The notes under the pieces are model-generated. The model did no database searches and was not told where the DNA came from. It saw nothing but the letters and a program-made list of their open reading frames with translations. Of a stretch of DNA of 64,000 nt, positions 19,553-29,323 are shown one piece after another. Each line of letters begins with the position of its first letter. The first letter of the stretch is position 1. This DNA comes from Streptomyces sp. NBC_00775 (GTDB lineage Bacteria; Actinomycetota; Actinomycetes; Streptomycetales; Streptomycetaceae), in the NCBI RefSeq assembly GCF_036347135.1, contig NZ_CP108938.1:3720001-3784000 (forward strand), in the 5' to 3' direction. Made by a program: the position numbers and the translations under genes.

Positions 19553-19939
19553 TCACTCGTCCCTCGCCACCAGCTCCACCTCGAACCCGTCCGCGTTCTC
19601 CAGATACGCGGCGCAGTGCTCGGTCCCGCCCGCGTACGGATGCCGGTCCGGGAACAGCAGCGTCCAGCCGTACGCCGGCGCCTCCTCGACCAGCGCGTCG
19701 AGCCGGGCGCGGCTCGCGACGTGGAAGGCGAGGTGGTTGAGGCCGGGGCGCAGACGGTCGTGCCGGTCACCGGTCAGCGCGGGCGACTGCTCGACCACGA
19801 GGTAGGTCTCCCCCAGACGCCAGCTGCGGCCCTCCGGCCAGTCCTGGTACGGAACGCACCCGAGCCCCTCCAGCAGCCAGCCCCACGCCTCCACCGCCCG
19901 TCCCAGGTCCGGCACCCACAACTCGATGTGGTGCAGCAT
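19553..19939 (-). CDS. VOC family protein, 128 aa
   Basis: Compact glyoxalase-fold protein starting MLHHIELWVPDLGRAVEAW. His5-type metal ligand at the start, GLNHLAFHV in the middle and ENADGFEVELVA at the end give the His/His/Glu pattern of metal-binding VOC enzymes. The residues fit a lactoylglutathione-lyase-like or dioxygenase-like enzyme of unknown substrate. ATG 19939 has GAGGGGAG upstream. It converges on the amidohydrolase gene. Confidence 0.82.
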   Translation of the reverse strand: MLHHIELWVPDLGRAVEAWGWLLEGLGCVPYQDWPEGRSWRLGETYLVVEQSPALTGDRHDRLRPGLNHLAFHVASRARLDALVEEAPAYGWTLLFPDRHPYAGGTEHCAAYLENADGFEVELVARDE

Positions 19940-20056
19940 CGGCGCTCCCCTCGGCCTCGGACCGTCAGGGTGTCAGAGGCCTCGGCCCGGCCGCGGGCCC
20001 TTCGGGTTCTCGGGCGGCCTGGCGGCGGGCGGCCCCGGGCTCGGGCATGTGCGGGA

Positions 20057-20713
20057 TCACTCCTCCGACGGGTGCACGGGGGTCAGTTCACGGGCCGCCT
20101 CGCTCAGCGAGGGGAAACAGACGTGGGCGCGGGCGAGTTCGGCGGGGCTGTGCGTGGAGGCCACGGCGTACACGGTGCAGCCGGCCGCGAGGCCCGCCTC
20201 GATGCCCGCGGGCGAGTCCTCGACCACCACGCACCGGGCCGGGTCGACGGCGAGCCGCGCGGCAGCGGTGAGATACCCCTCCGGCGAGGGCTTGCCCTCG
20301 GAGACGTCCTCGGCGCAGACCCGCACCTGAGGCACCGGCAGTCCCGTACGGGCGAGGCGGGCCGCCGTGGGGGTCGCGCGGCTGGAGGTGACGACGGCCC
20401 ACAAGTGCGGTGGCAGGGCGTGCAGCAGGGGGGCGGCGCCGTCGAAGGCGCGGAAGCCGGGCTCCTCGGCGGCCATCAGCCGGTCCAGCACCCGGTGTTC
20501 CTCGACGGGGTCGAGATCCGGGGCGACCCTGCGCAGTGTGTCCGTCCGGCGCCTGCCCTGCGTAGCCCGCCAGACGGCCTCGGGGTCCAGGCCGTGCAGC
20601 CGCGCCCAGGCCCGCCAGACCCGGCCGTGCGCGTCCGCGGTGTCGATCAGTACGCCGTCCACGTCGAAGAGCACCGGCGTCACCGACCCGACATCGAGGT
20701 TGTCGCTCCTCAA
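20057..20713 (-). CDS. HAD superfamily phosphatase (beta-phosphoglucomutase-like), 218 aa
   Basis: Motif I LFDVDGVLIDT (Asp17 and Asp19) is the phospho-aspartate loop. Motif II is VVTSSRATP, motif III Lys in SEGKPSPEGYL, and motif IV VVVEDSPAG. A helical cap lies between motifs I and II. It is probably a sugar-phosphate or 2-phosphoglycolate-type phosphatase. The start is uncertain: TTG 20713 has AAAGGACGG upstream, GTG 20683 is the alternative. Confidence 0.83.
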   Translation of the reverse strand: MRSDNLDVGSVTPVLFDVDGVLIDTADAHGRVWRAWARLHGLDPEAVWRATQGRRRTDTLRRVAPDLDPVEEHRVLDRLMAAEEPGFRAFDGAAPLLHALPPHLWAVVTSSRATPTAARLARTGLPVPQVRVCAEDVSEGKPSPEGYLTAAARLAVDPARCVVVEDSPAGIEAGLAAGCTVYAVASTHSPAELARAHVCFPSLSEAARELTPVHPSEE

Positions 20714-20854
20714 CTGCCCGTCCTTTCCCCGTAGTTGTCAGCTCTTTTCGACTCTACGGTTCCGACGCTCGCGCCGTGTTGAACGGTTGCGCGGCCTCTC
20801 GGCCCGTCCGGTCGCCGTGGGCCGCGGCGGCGCGACCCGACGTGTCTTCTTCCC

Positions 20855-20891
20855 GAAGTTCCTTCCTGAATTCCTTCCCGAATTCCTTCCC
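20855..20891. repeat. Short tandem repeat upstream of the methyltransferase gene
   Basis: Two exact copies of GAATTCCTTCCC (20868-20891) preceded by a degenerate copy (20855-20867). Intergenic, between divergent genes. Confidence 0.6.
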
Positions 20892-20934
20892 GATCACGGG
20901 TTCGAGCGGGCCCGGGGACTGAGAGACTGCTCCG

Positions 20935-21681
20935 ATGGCTGATCGTTCGTTCAGTGAAGTCCCGCTCGCCGCCCTGTACGACACCCTCAATCCATGGGGA
21001 CCGAGCGACGACTTCTACCTGGACCTGGTGATGTCCGCGCGTTCCGTGCTTGACGTCGGGTGCGGGACGGGGCGGCTGTTGGGGCGGGCCCGGGAGGCCG
21101 GGCACCAGGGGCGGCTCTGCGGGCTGGATCCCGCCGCGGCCATGCTGGTGCGGGCGCGGCGCCGGGAAGCCGCCGTCGAGTGGGTGCTCGGGGATCTCGC
21201 CTGCTCCCGCTGGCAGCGGGAGTTCGACCTCGTCGTGATGACCGGGCACGCTTTCCAAGTTCTCGTCGGGAACGAGGAGTTACGCATGTCTCTCGCCTCC
21301 GTGCGGGACGCCCTCAGCGACGAAGGGCGGTTCGTCTTCGAGACGCGGAACCCCGCCGCCCGCGCCTGGGAGTCCTGGACCCCGGAGCGCGTGCGCGAAG
21401 TGACCGACGCGCACGGCGAAGTCGTACGCGTCTGGCACGAGGTCGAGTCACCCGTGCTCGGAGACCGTGTGACGTTCACCGAGACCTTCGACCACCCGGC
21501 GTGGCAGCGACCGCGGCTCAGTCGCAGCACCCTGCGGTTCCTGGGCCCGGACGGCCTGTCCGGGTTCCTCGGCGAGGCCGGGCTCGTCGTGCGGGAGCAG
21601 TTCGGGGACTGGGGGCGGGGGCCGCTCACCCCCTCCGCCCCCGAAATCGTCACCGTCGCCCAGCGGCAGCTCACCCGATGA
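20935..21681 (+). CDS. SAM-dependent methyltransferase, class I, 248 aa
   Basis: SAM-binding motif I is VLDVGCGTGRLLG (residues about 38-50), followed by the acidic GLDPAAAML of motif II and the VLGDLACSRW and LVVMTGHAFQ strands. The C-terminal half (FTETFDHPAWQRPRLSRSTLRF) matches the methyltransferase type 11/25 proteins common in actinobacteria. Target unknown. The 3' end overlaps the convergent VWA gene by 11 bases. ATG 20935 lacks a strong ribosome site. Confidence 0.82.
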   Translation: MADRSFSEVPLAALYDTLNPWGPSDDFYLDLVMSARSVLDVGCGTGRLLGRAREAGHQGRLCGLDPAAAMLVRARRREAAVEWVLGDLACSRWQREFDLVVMTGHAFQVLVGNEELRMSLASVRDALSDEGRFVFETRNPAARAWESWTPERVREVTDAHGEVVRVWHEVESPVLGDRVTFTETFDHPAWQRPRLSRSTLRFLGPDGLSGFLGEAGLVVREQFGDWGRGPLTPSAPEIVTVAQRQLTR

Positions 21682-23020
21682 CCACCACGCGTGCCCACGC
21701 GGGCGGCGTGTCCGGTTCGTAGTCGGGGTCGTCCTCATCGTCCGACGGGTTCTCCCGCCGCCGGGGGAACAGACCCACCACCGTCCGGCACGGTGGTCGC
21801 GTCTCCGGCCAGGGTGTCTGGCCGTCGGTCAGGATCACGATGACGTCGGGGCGAGGCCGCACCCGGAGGGCTTTGGCGAAGCCCGTGCGGAGATCCGTAC
21901 CCCCGCCGCCCAGCAGGGGGATGCCCTCGGCACGGCACAGCGGGTGCGCGATGCGGGCCGCCGCGTCGCACGGCACCACGGTGATCAGGTCGCGACGGCC
22001 GCCCACGGCACGGGAGATCGCGGAGACCTCCAGGAGCGCGCTGCCCAGTTCGGCGTCACTGACCGACCCGGAGGTGTCGATGACGACGGAGACCCGGGGC
22101 GGCCTGCGGCGGAGGCTCGGCAGGACGACGCCGGGTACGCCGGCCGAGCGCCGCGACGGCCGGCCGTAGATGTAGTCCTCGCCGGCGCCGGGTCCGGAGG
22201 CCGCCGAGCGGACCGCCGCTCCCAGCAACTCCCGCCATGGCTGCGGCGGGTGGAACGCGTCCTCCGCCCACCGCTGCCACGCCTTCGGGGTGTTCCCCGG
22301 ACGGGCGGTGATGCCCTGGGCCACCCGGAACCGCACGGCGTCCCGCTCCTGCGCGCTGAGGCCGTGCGCGCCGTCCGCTCCGAGGTCCCACTCCCGTTCC
22401 AGTCCGTCGGCGCCACTGCCGCAGTCCAGCCAGGCGAGGCTCTGCGTATGCGGCCCGAGCCGGAACTGGCGCAGGTAGTCCTCCATGAGCTCCCCCGCGG
22501 GCAGCCCCAAAGACCCCGGCTGGACCGCGCCTTCGGGCCGGACCAGCCCGTCGCCGAACACGTCGTCGTTGATCTCGCAGTCCGCGGCGATGTTCATCCG
22601 CAGCCGTTCCGCCGGACCGGTCAGCCCGTGCAGCCGCGCGAACCGGTCGCTGCGCCCGTGGTGGTCGCGCAGCAGGTGCGACACCTCGTGCACCCATACG
22701 CCGGCCAGTTCCTCCACCGGCGTCCGGTCCACGAACACCGGCGAGACGTAGCAACGCCAGTGCCGGTCGACGGCCATCGTCGGCACCCGCCGCGACTCCA
22801 CGGTGTGCAGGGCGAACAGCGCCGTCGCCAAGTAGGGCCGGGCGCGGGCGGCCTGAAGCCGGGCGGCGAAGAGTTTGTCGAGGTCCAGGGTCCCCGGTGC
22901 GTCCGGAGTCATCGGTGCGTGCGGGGTCATCGGCACGTCCGCGGTCATCGGTGCCTCCTCGGTCACCGGTGCCTCCTCGGTCACCGGCACGTCCGCGGTC
23001 ACCGGTGCGTCCGCGGTCAT
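21671..23020 (-). CDS. HExxH plus VWA-like protein (DUF2201 type), third gene of a MoxR unit, 449 aa
   Basis: Residues 1-42 are seven six-residue repeats of the form (M/V)T-x-x-(A/V)P. A metallopeptidase-like domain follows with VHEVSHLLRDHH, an HExxH motif. The C-terminal VWA-like domain has the MIDAS start DTSGSVSD and a distal TDGQTPWP. The layout matches DUF2201 proteins that pair with MoxR-type AAA ATPases. ATG 23020 overlaps the MoxR stop as ATGA, so the two are translationally coupled and probably form a complex. A longer frame to 23230 is rejected. Confidence 0.85.
   Translation of the reverse strand: MTADAPVTADVPVTEEAPVTEEAPMTADVPMTPHAPMTPDAPGTLDLDKLFAARLQAARARPYLATALFALHTVESRRVPTMAVDRHWRCYVSPVFVDRTPVEELAGVWVHEVSHLLRDHHGRSDRFARLHGLTGPAERLRMNIAADCEINDDVFGDGLVRPEGAVQPGSLGLPAGELMEDYLRQFRLGPHTQSLAWLDCGSGADGLEREWDLGADGAHGLSAQERDAVRFRVAQGITARPGNTPKAWQRWAEDAFHPPQPWRELLGAAVRSAASGPGAGEDYIYGRPSRRSAGVPGVVLPSLRRRPPRVSVVIDTSGSVSDAELGSALLEVSAISRAVGGRRDLITVVPCDAAARIAHPLCRAEGIPLLGGGGTDLRTGFAKALRVRPRPDVIVILTDGQTPWPETRPPCRTVVGLFPRRRENPSDDEDDPDYEPDTPPAWARVVVIG
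22895..23020 (-). repeat. 18-bp tandem repeat array coding the N-terminus of the VWA protein
   Basis: About seven degenerate 18-bp units encode the hexapeptide repeat at residues 1-42. Units such as GTGACCGAGGAGGCACCG occur twice exactly (VTEEAP). The array begins at the start codon itself. Confidence 0.8.
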
Positions 23021-24294
23021 CGGCCGGCCTTCGCGGCGACGGCGGCGGCGCGGGCCGCCACTCGGTCTGCCGCCTGGTCCGCCCGCCGGGACACGGACAC
23101 CGCTCCGGCGAGCCGCTCGATCGATGCCGGAACGTCCCAGTCCTCCTGTCGCAGCGAGGCGAGTGTGGTCGCGGGGACGACCACCAGGTCCGGGGCTCCC
23201 GTCTCCACCACCCGGACCAGGAGCGCCCACGCCGCGTCCCAGCGGGACTTCTCCGGGCGCCTCCGGACCGCGGCCACCACCCCGTCCAGCACGGCTTGGC
23301 GCAGATCCCCCCGCTCGGGCAGGGCGGCACCGGCCGGGTCGGCGAGCAGTGTCTCGGGGTCCGGGAGATCCATCCGGTCCAGGCTTGCCAGCAGTTCCAG
23401 CCCCGGACCGTCCCCCACAGTGCCCCTGACCAGCAGGGAAAGCACTTCCCGGGAGGAGCCGGCCGCGGTCGCGAAGGCGATCAGACTCAGGGTCATCTCC
23501 CAGCTTCGGGGTGACGGCCAGGGGCCGCCCCGACGCGTCTCACTGCTGGGCAGTTGGTGCACCAGCTTGGGGCGGCCGGTGAGGAGCCCGCACACGGCAC
23601 GACGGGCGAAGTCGACGGCCTCCGGCAGCCTCGCCGGGTCGAGTCGCGGCAGAGTGGCCCGGGGCCAGGTCCCGCCGAGGCCGCGTACGACGACGTCGTG
23701 GTCGTGGGTCCACTGGAGATGGACGAACCGGTTGGCCAGCGGCGGGCTCAGCTCCCAGCCGTCGGCCGCCGAGGACCGCGGATTGGCGGCGGCCACGATC
23801 CGGACGCCCGGCGGCAGCCGCAGGGCACCGATCCGCCGCTCCAGCACGAGGCGGAGCAGGGCGGCCTGAACCGCCGGTGGCGCGGTGGACAGCTCATCCA
23901 GGAACAGCAGCCCCCGGCCGGCCCGCACCAGTCGTACGGCCCAGTCCGGCGGGGCCATCGGGACGCCCTGTTCCGCGGGGTCGTCGCCGACGATGGGCAG
24001 CCCGGAGAAGTCGGACGGCTCGTGCACACTGGCGATCACCGTGGTCAGCGGAAGGTCCAGCGCCGCGGCGAGCTGTGTCAGGGCCGCGGTCTTGCCGATC
24101 CCCGGCTCACCCCACAGAAGCACGGGCAGGTCGGCGGCCACGGCCAGAGTCAGGGCCTCCAGTTGGATGTCGGGGCGCGGTTCGGTGGTGGCGTCGCGCA
24201 GCAGGGTCAACAACTCGGCGGCGACGTCGAGTTGGGAGGCGTGGACCTGGTCGGAGGGGGCGTCGGCAGTAGCGTACGCGGTGCACATGGTCAT
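23017..24294 (-). CDS. MoxR-family AAA+ ATPase, 425 aa
   Basis: AAA+ ATPase with Walker A GEPGIGKTAAL (residues 62-72), Walker B GLLFLDELST (about 127-136), sensor-1 IVAAANPRSSA and an Arg-finger region in PPLANRFVHL. MoxR ATPases act as chaperones that remodel or activate a partner carrying a VWA domain, here the product of the overlapping gene. Start is ATG 24294 with AAGGTG upstream. The gene is 110 bases downstream of an unknown protein in the same orientation, giving a three-gene unit. Confidence 0.85.
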   Translation of the reverse strand: MTMCTAYATADAPSDQVHASQLDVAAELLTLLRDATTEPRPDIQLEALTLAVAADLPVLLWGEPGIGKTAALTQLAAALDLPLTTVIASVHEPSDFSGLPIVGDDPAEQGVPMAPPDWAVRLVRAGRGLLFLDELSTAPPAVQAALLRLVLERRIGALRLPPGVRIVAAANPRSSAADGWELSPPLANRFVHLQWTHDHDVVVRGLGGTWPRATLPRLDPARLPEAVDFARRAVCGLLTGRPKLVHQLPSSETRRGGPWPSPRSWEMTLSLIAFATAAGSSREVLSLLVRGTVGDGPGLELLASLDRMDLPDPETLLADPAGAALPERGDLRQAVLDGVVAAVRRRPEKSRWDAAWALLVRVVETGAPDLVVVPATTLASLRQEDWDVPASIERLAGAVSVSRRADQAADRVAARAAAVAAKAGR

Positions 24295-24372
24295 GTTTCA
24301 TCACCTTTGGTTTCATAGTGGGCCAAGTCGGCCCAGGGGACGGCCAGGTGGGCGCGGGGACAGACGTCCCCC

Positions 24373-24415
24373 GGTCAGCGAGAGCCGGGTCGGCGAGAGC
24401 CGGGTCAGCGAGGGG
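24373..24415. repeat. 15-bp tandem repeat at the 3' end of the unknown gene
   Basis: GGTCAGCGAGAGCCG (24373-24387), a one-base variant (24388-24402) and a partial third copy (24403-24415) span the stop codon of the upstream gene. It is the source of an ALADP-like repeat in an unused frame. Confidence 0.6.
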
Positions 24416-25856
24416 ACATGTGGCGCGGGTGCGTGCGGTGGCCGGGAGGACGGCTCGGACCCGGGGTGAGGCGGCCGGACCGAGGTCCGGGTCCGACCAG
24501 GCCCGCCCTGAACAGCCCGTAGGTGATCCGCCGCAGCGCGGCCGCCTCCAGTTCGTCCCGCAGAGCGCCGCCGCGCAGCACCGCGTCGGGGCCCAGCAGG
24601 CCTTCGACGACGGCCAGCGCACCGGCGGTGTCGCCGTGGTGCAGGCGTTCGCGGACACCGGTGAGGCAGTCCGGACGGCGGTGCGCCTCGTCGATGGCCC
24701 GCAGGCACGGAAGCGGAGTGCCGGTCAGTGCGACCAGCAGTTCCTCGCGGCGGATCTCGTCCGGGTCGTGGTCCAGTGGCGCCAGTACCCCGTCGACCAG
24801 GGCGATGCGGTGCTGAGCGCCCCGGCACTCCACGATGCGCGGTTGTCCCGCCCGGTCCGGAATCCAGGAGGAACCGGCCGGCGAACGATCCGGTACGAGC
24901 GCCGAGGCGACCAGCGGGTGCAGCTGACCGGCCTCGATCGCACCGGTGCGGATCAGTTCCAGGTCGGGCAGTACCCAGGTCGCGGCGTCGGGCAGCACCG
25001 GCAGCGCGGAGAAGGTGCCGTCCGTGGGCGCCGCCGCGATCCGCAGGGCGGGCGGCCCGAGGCCGTCCCCGTCCGCGGCCAGGTCCAGGAGCAGCCGGTG
25101 CCGGCCCCCGAACCGCACGGCGACGGCACCGGTCGTCCGCCCCTCGGCGCGGAGCAGGATCCCCGCCTCAGCCGCCCACCGGTCGACGGCACAGCTGCGC
25201 CCTCGCGGCACCAACCCCAGCGGGTCCGGGTCCGCGGAACGGCCGTCGGCGGGCGGCCGGTCGGCCCCGGAGCGGACCCGCAGCTCATCGGCCCTGCGCG
25301 CGTCCCACAGGTGGCGGTGCAGGTCGAGGCGGAACCGCGGGCTTGGATGGGGATGCGGATGCGGATGCCGGTCGATGCCTGCCCCGAACGCGGATCCGTC
25401 GAGGGAGCCGTCCCACAGTGCGAGGCTGATCCGCTGCCCGCCGTCCGCCCAGGCCGGCGGAGTCCGGACCACGAGGTGCACCGGGCACGCGCCCTCGCGC
25501 CCCGCCGCGCCGTACTCGTAGTCGTACCGAGCCAGAGCGATGGTCAGCCCTGGCCGCAACAGCCCGTCAGGAGCGATCCTCGGCATGTGCCAGCGCAGCA
25601 GGTCGGGAGCCAAGTGGCGTAGATCTGCCCGGACTTGGGCCGCGAGGTCGTGGCCATGAGTGCGCGCCACGGAACGCAGGTTGAAATCGATGTCGATGCC
25701 TGCGGCGGCGCACGCCCCCGCCCAGTCCCCGGCAGAGCGGCGGACGGTCGCAGTCTCGATCATGGACGGCGGCACGGCGAACTCTCGCACGCGCGGCCAG
25801 AAGGAAAGGCGCCAGTAGGAAAGGGAGGAGTACCCGTACGCGGTCTGAGTGAGCAT
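24405..25856 (-). CDS. Unknown protein encoded upstream of MoxR/VWA, 483 aa
   Basis: I do not recognise a named domain. Residues about 30-100 look helical with conserved-looking GDWAGACAAAGIDID and LRHLAPDLLRWHMPR. A histidine/proline run HPHPHPHP lies near residue 168. The C-terminal third (about 385-450) is helical and resembles a leucine-rich helical bundle (LTGVRERLHHGDTAGALAVVEGLL). No signal peptide or membrane helix. The first gene of the MoxR/VWA unit, it may be the substrate or adaptor of the complex. Start is ATG 25856 (AAGG nine bases upstream); GTG 25862 is possible. Confidence 0.7.
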   Translation of the reverse strand: MLTQTAYGYSSLSYWRLSFWPRVREFAVPPSMIETATVRRSAGDWAGACAAAGIDIDFNLRSVARTHGHDLAAQVRADLRHLAPDLLRWHMPRIAPDGLLRPGLTIALARYDYEYGAAGREGACPVHLVVRTPPAWADGGQRISLALWDGSLDGSAFGAGIDRHPHPHPHPSPRFRLDLHRHLWDARRADELRVRSGADRPPADGRSADPDPLGLVPRGRSCAVDRWAAEAGILLRAEGRTTGAVAVRFGGRHRLLLDLAADGDGLGPPALRIAAAPTDGTFSALPVLPDAATWVLPDLELIRTGAIEAGQLHPLVASALVPDRSPAGSSWIPDRAGQPRIVECRGAQHRIALVDGVLAPLDHDPDEIRREELLVALTGTPLPCLRAIDEAHRRPDCLTGVRERLHHGDTAGALAVVEGLLGPDAVLRGGALRDELEAAALRRITYGLFRAGLVGPGPRSGRLTPGPSRPPGHRTHPRHMSPR

Positions 25857-26038
25857 CAGCACTCACCTTGCGTGGACGGGGCCCCCAATCTCTGAACAGA
25901 GGGAGTCATCATCGCGGCGAGCATAACCTCCCTGACCGCGATCTGTCAGGTGCCTTCGTTCCGTCAGGTGCCGTCGCTTGACGTGCCACCCAGGACCCGG
26001 CTTCGGCGGGACGCTGACGCCGGGTCCGGAGACCGCTT

Positions 26039-27169
<1,131 letters not shown>

Positions 27170-27180
27170 AGTCAGTCCCC

Positions 27181-28245
27181 TCAGCCCAGCCTGGGCCGAA
27201 TCGTTTCGGTGAAGATGCGGCTCTTCTGGTCCGGCGTGAGATGGCAGGCGGCGCCGCGCCCCACCGGCAGTTCGGGCCGGATGTCCACACACCGGTCGGA
27301 GCCCTCGACCTCGCTCCGGAAGGCGCACCGCGGATGGAACGGGCATCCCGAGGGAGGGTTCAGCAGCGACGGGGGTGTGCCCGGAATGGGGGTCAGCGGC
27401 TCGTCCACGTCCGCCGACAGGCGCGGCATGGAGGCCAGCAGGCCCCAGGTGTACGGGTGTTGCGGACTCTTGAGCACCTCGCGGACCGTGCCGCGCTCCA
27501 CCGCCCGGCCCGCGTACATCACGAGCAGGTCGTCCGCCATGTTGGCGACCACACCGAGGTCGTGGGTGATCATGATGATCGCGGAGCCGAACTCCTGCTG
27601 GAGGTCCTTCAGCAGGTCCAGGATCTGCGCCTGGACGGTGACGTCGAGGGCCGTCGTCGGCTCGTCGGCGATCAGCAGGTCAGGGTTGCAGACCAGGGAC
27701 ATCGCGATCATCGCGCGCTGGCGCATACCGCCGGAGAACTGGTGCGGATAGTCGTCCACGCGCTGTTGGGGGTGCGGGATGCCGACCTTCCCCAGCATCT
27801 CGATGGCCCGGTCCCGCGCCTCCTTCTTGGACGCCCCGGTGTGCTTGCGGAACGGCTCGCCGATCTGCCGGCCCACGGTGTGGTACGGCGACAGCGCGGT
27901 CAGCGCGTCCTGGAAGATCATCGCCATCTTGTTGCCGCGCAGCCGCTCCAGCTCGGTCTCGGTGGCGGTGATGAGTTCCTTGCCGTCGAGGACGATCTCG
28001 CCCTCGATCGTGGTGTTCAGCGGGGAGTGCAGGCCCAGGATGGTCAGGTTGGTGACGGACTTCCCGGACCCGGACTCGCCGACGATGCCGAGTGTCGTAC
28101 CGCGTTCCAGGTCGAAGGAGAGCCCGTCGACCGCCTTGACGACGCCGTCCTCCGTGGAGAACCGCACCTGGAGGTCGCGGACCGAGAGGAACGCGTCGGA
28201 GCCGGCCGGCGCCGCGCCGTCCTCGGGCTTGGTGAGTGTGGTCAC
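27181..28245 (-). CDS. bldKD: Oligopeptide ABC transporter ATPase, OppD type, probable BldKD, 354 aa
   Basis: Walker [22 protein letters not shown], signature FSGGMRQR, Walker B LLIADEP and TTALD are present, and the C-terminal CPFHPRCAF extension is typical. Start GTG 28245 has GAGGAGA upstream. It lies 19 bases after the permease stop and 11 bases before the OppF start. The nucleotide-binding core is close to the plus-strand OppD at 13226-14263. Confidence 0.85.
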   Translation of the reverse strand: MTTLTKPEDGAAPAGSDAFLSVRDLQVRFSTEDGVVKAVDGLSFDLERGTTLGIVGESGSGKSVTNLTILGLHSPLNTTIEGEIVLDGKELITATETELERLRGNKMAMIFQDALTALSPYHTVGRQIGEPFRKHTGASKKEARDRAIEMLGKVGIPHPQQRVDDYPHQFSGGMRQRAMIAMSLVCNPDLLIADEPTTALDVTVQAQILDLLKDLQQEFGSAIIMITHDLGVVANMADDLLVMYAGRAVERGTVREVLKSPQHPYTWGLLASMPRLSADVDEPLTPIPGTPPSLLNPPSGCPFHPRCAFRSEVEGSDRCVDIRPELPVGRGAACHLTPDQKSRIFTETIRPRLG

Positions 28246-28264
28246 TGAGAGGTCTCCTCAAGCA

Positions 28265-29242
28265 CTAGGACAGCCGCACACGCGGGTCGATCACGGCGTA
28301 CAGGGCATCCACGATCACGTTGAGCAGGAGAATGAACGCGGCGCTGAAGAGCATCACGCCCATGAGTTTCGGCAGGTCCTTGCCGACGACCGAGTCCACG
28401 GCGAGCCGGCCGATGCCCGCGAGACCGAAGGTGAACTCGGTGACGACGGCGCCGCCGAGCAGCGCGGAGAGGTCCATGCCGAGGATGGTGAGGATCGGGA
28501 TCAGCGAGCCGCGCCAGGCATACCGGAAGAAGACGTATCTGCCGGTCATGCCCTTCGCGCGGGCCGCGCGCACATGTTCCTCCTGGAGCTGCTCGATCAT
28601 CGTCGAGCGCGCCATGCGCGTGTAGTTGGCGGTGAAGATCACGGACATGACGACCCAGGGGATCAGCAGTCCCATGAACCACTGTGCCGGATTCTCCGTG
28701 AACGGCACGTACTTGGGCTTGTCCAGCCAGCCGGTGCTGTACACGAAGATGCCGAGCATGATCGGGCCGAGGAAGTAGATCTGGAACGAGCTCAGCACCA
28801 GCGAGATGGAGCTGAAGACCTTGTCGAGCCAGGTTCCCCGGTAGCGGGCGGCGATCATGCCGGTGCCGAGGCCGACGATGAGGAAGACGATCAGGCCGCC
28901 GATCGTGAGGGACAGCGTCAGCGGGAAGCGGTCCATGATCGTCGCCCAGACCATCTGCTGGTCACGGAAGGAGACACCGAAGCAGGGGGCCGGGCAGTGG
29001 CCCACGGCGAAGTCCCGTCCAACGAAGATGCCGGAGAGGAACTTCCAGTACTGCACCGGGATCGACTCGTCGAGCCCCAGGTTCTTGTGGATGATCGCCA
29101 GCGCGTCCGGTGTGCAGTTCTTGCCGCACGCGAGGGTGGCCGGGTCCTGGGGGATCGCGTAGTACATGAAGAACGTGAAGGCGCTGATCAGCAGGAGGAT
29201 GAGCATCGCGCCGAACGTCCGGCGAAGGATGAATCGAAGCAT
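28265..29242 (-). CDS. bldKC: Oligopeptide ABC transporter permease, OppB type, probable BldKC, 325 aa
   Basis: Begins MLRFILRRTFGAMLILLLIS. It shows the CGKNCTPDAL extracytoplasmic loop, six hydrophobic segments and an EAA loop (VRAARAKGMTGRYVFFRYAW), and ends NVIVDALYAVIDPRVRLS. Permease subunit of the importer encoded by this operon. An SBP gene precedes it, separated by 81 bases containing a strong stem-loop. Confidence 0.85.
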   Translation of the reverse strand: MLRFILRRTFGAMLILLLISAFTFFMYYAIPQDPATLACGKNCTPDALAIIHKNLGLDESIPVQYWKFLSGIFVGRDFAVGHCPAPCFGVSFRDQQMVWATIMDRFPLTLSLTIGGLIVFLIVGLGTGMIAARYRGTWLDKVFSSISLVLSSFQIYFLGPIMLGIFVYSTGWLDKPKYVPFTENPAQWFMGLLIPWVVMSVIFTANYTRMARSTMIEQLQEEHVRAARAKGMTGRYVFFRYAWRGSLIPILTILGMDLSALLGGAVVTEFTFGLAGIGRLAVDSVVGKDLPKLMGVMLFSAAFILLLNVIVDALYAVIDPRVRLS

Positions 29243-29284
29243 GGCGGAACGCTGCTCTCAGGACGGCGGCCAGGGACAGGAGCG

Positions 29285-29316
29285 CCCGGGGCGCACTCGC
29301 TGGAGTGCGCCCCGGG
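29285..29316 (-). terminator. Intercistronic stem-loop after the SBP gene (bldK operon)
   Basis: Perfect 13-bp stem CCCGGGGCGCACT (29285-29297) with complement (29304-29316) and a 6-base loop, seven bases after the SBP stop on the minus strand. It probably stabilises or partly terminates the SBP message. Confidence 0.7.
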
Positions 29317-29323
29317 AGGGTGG

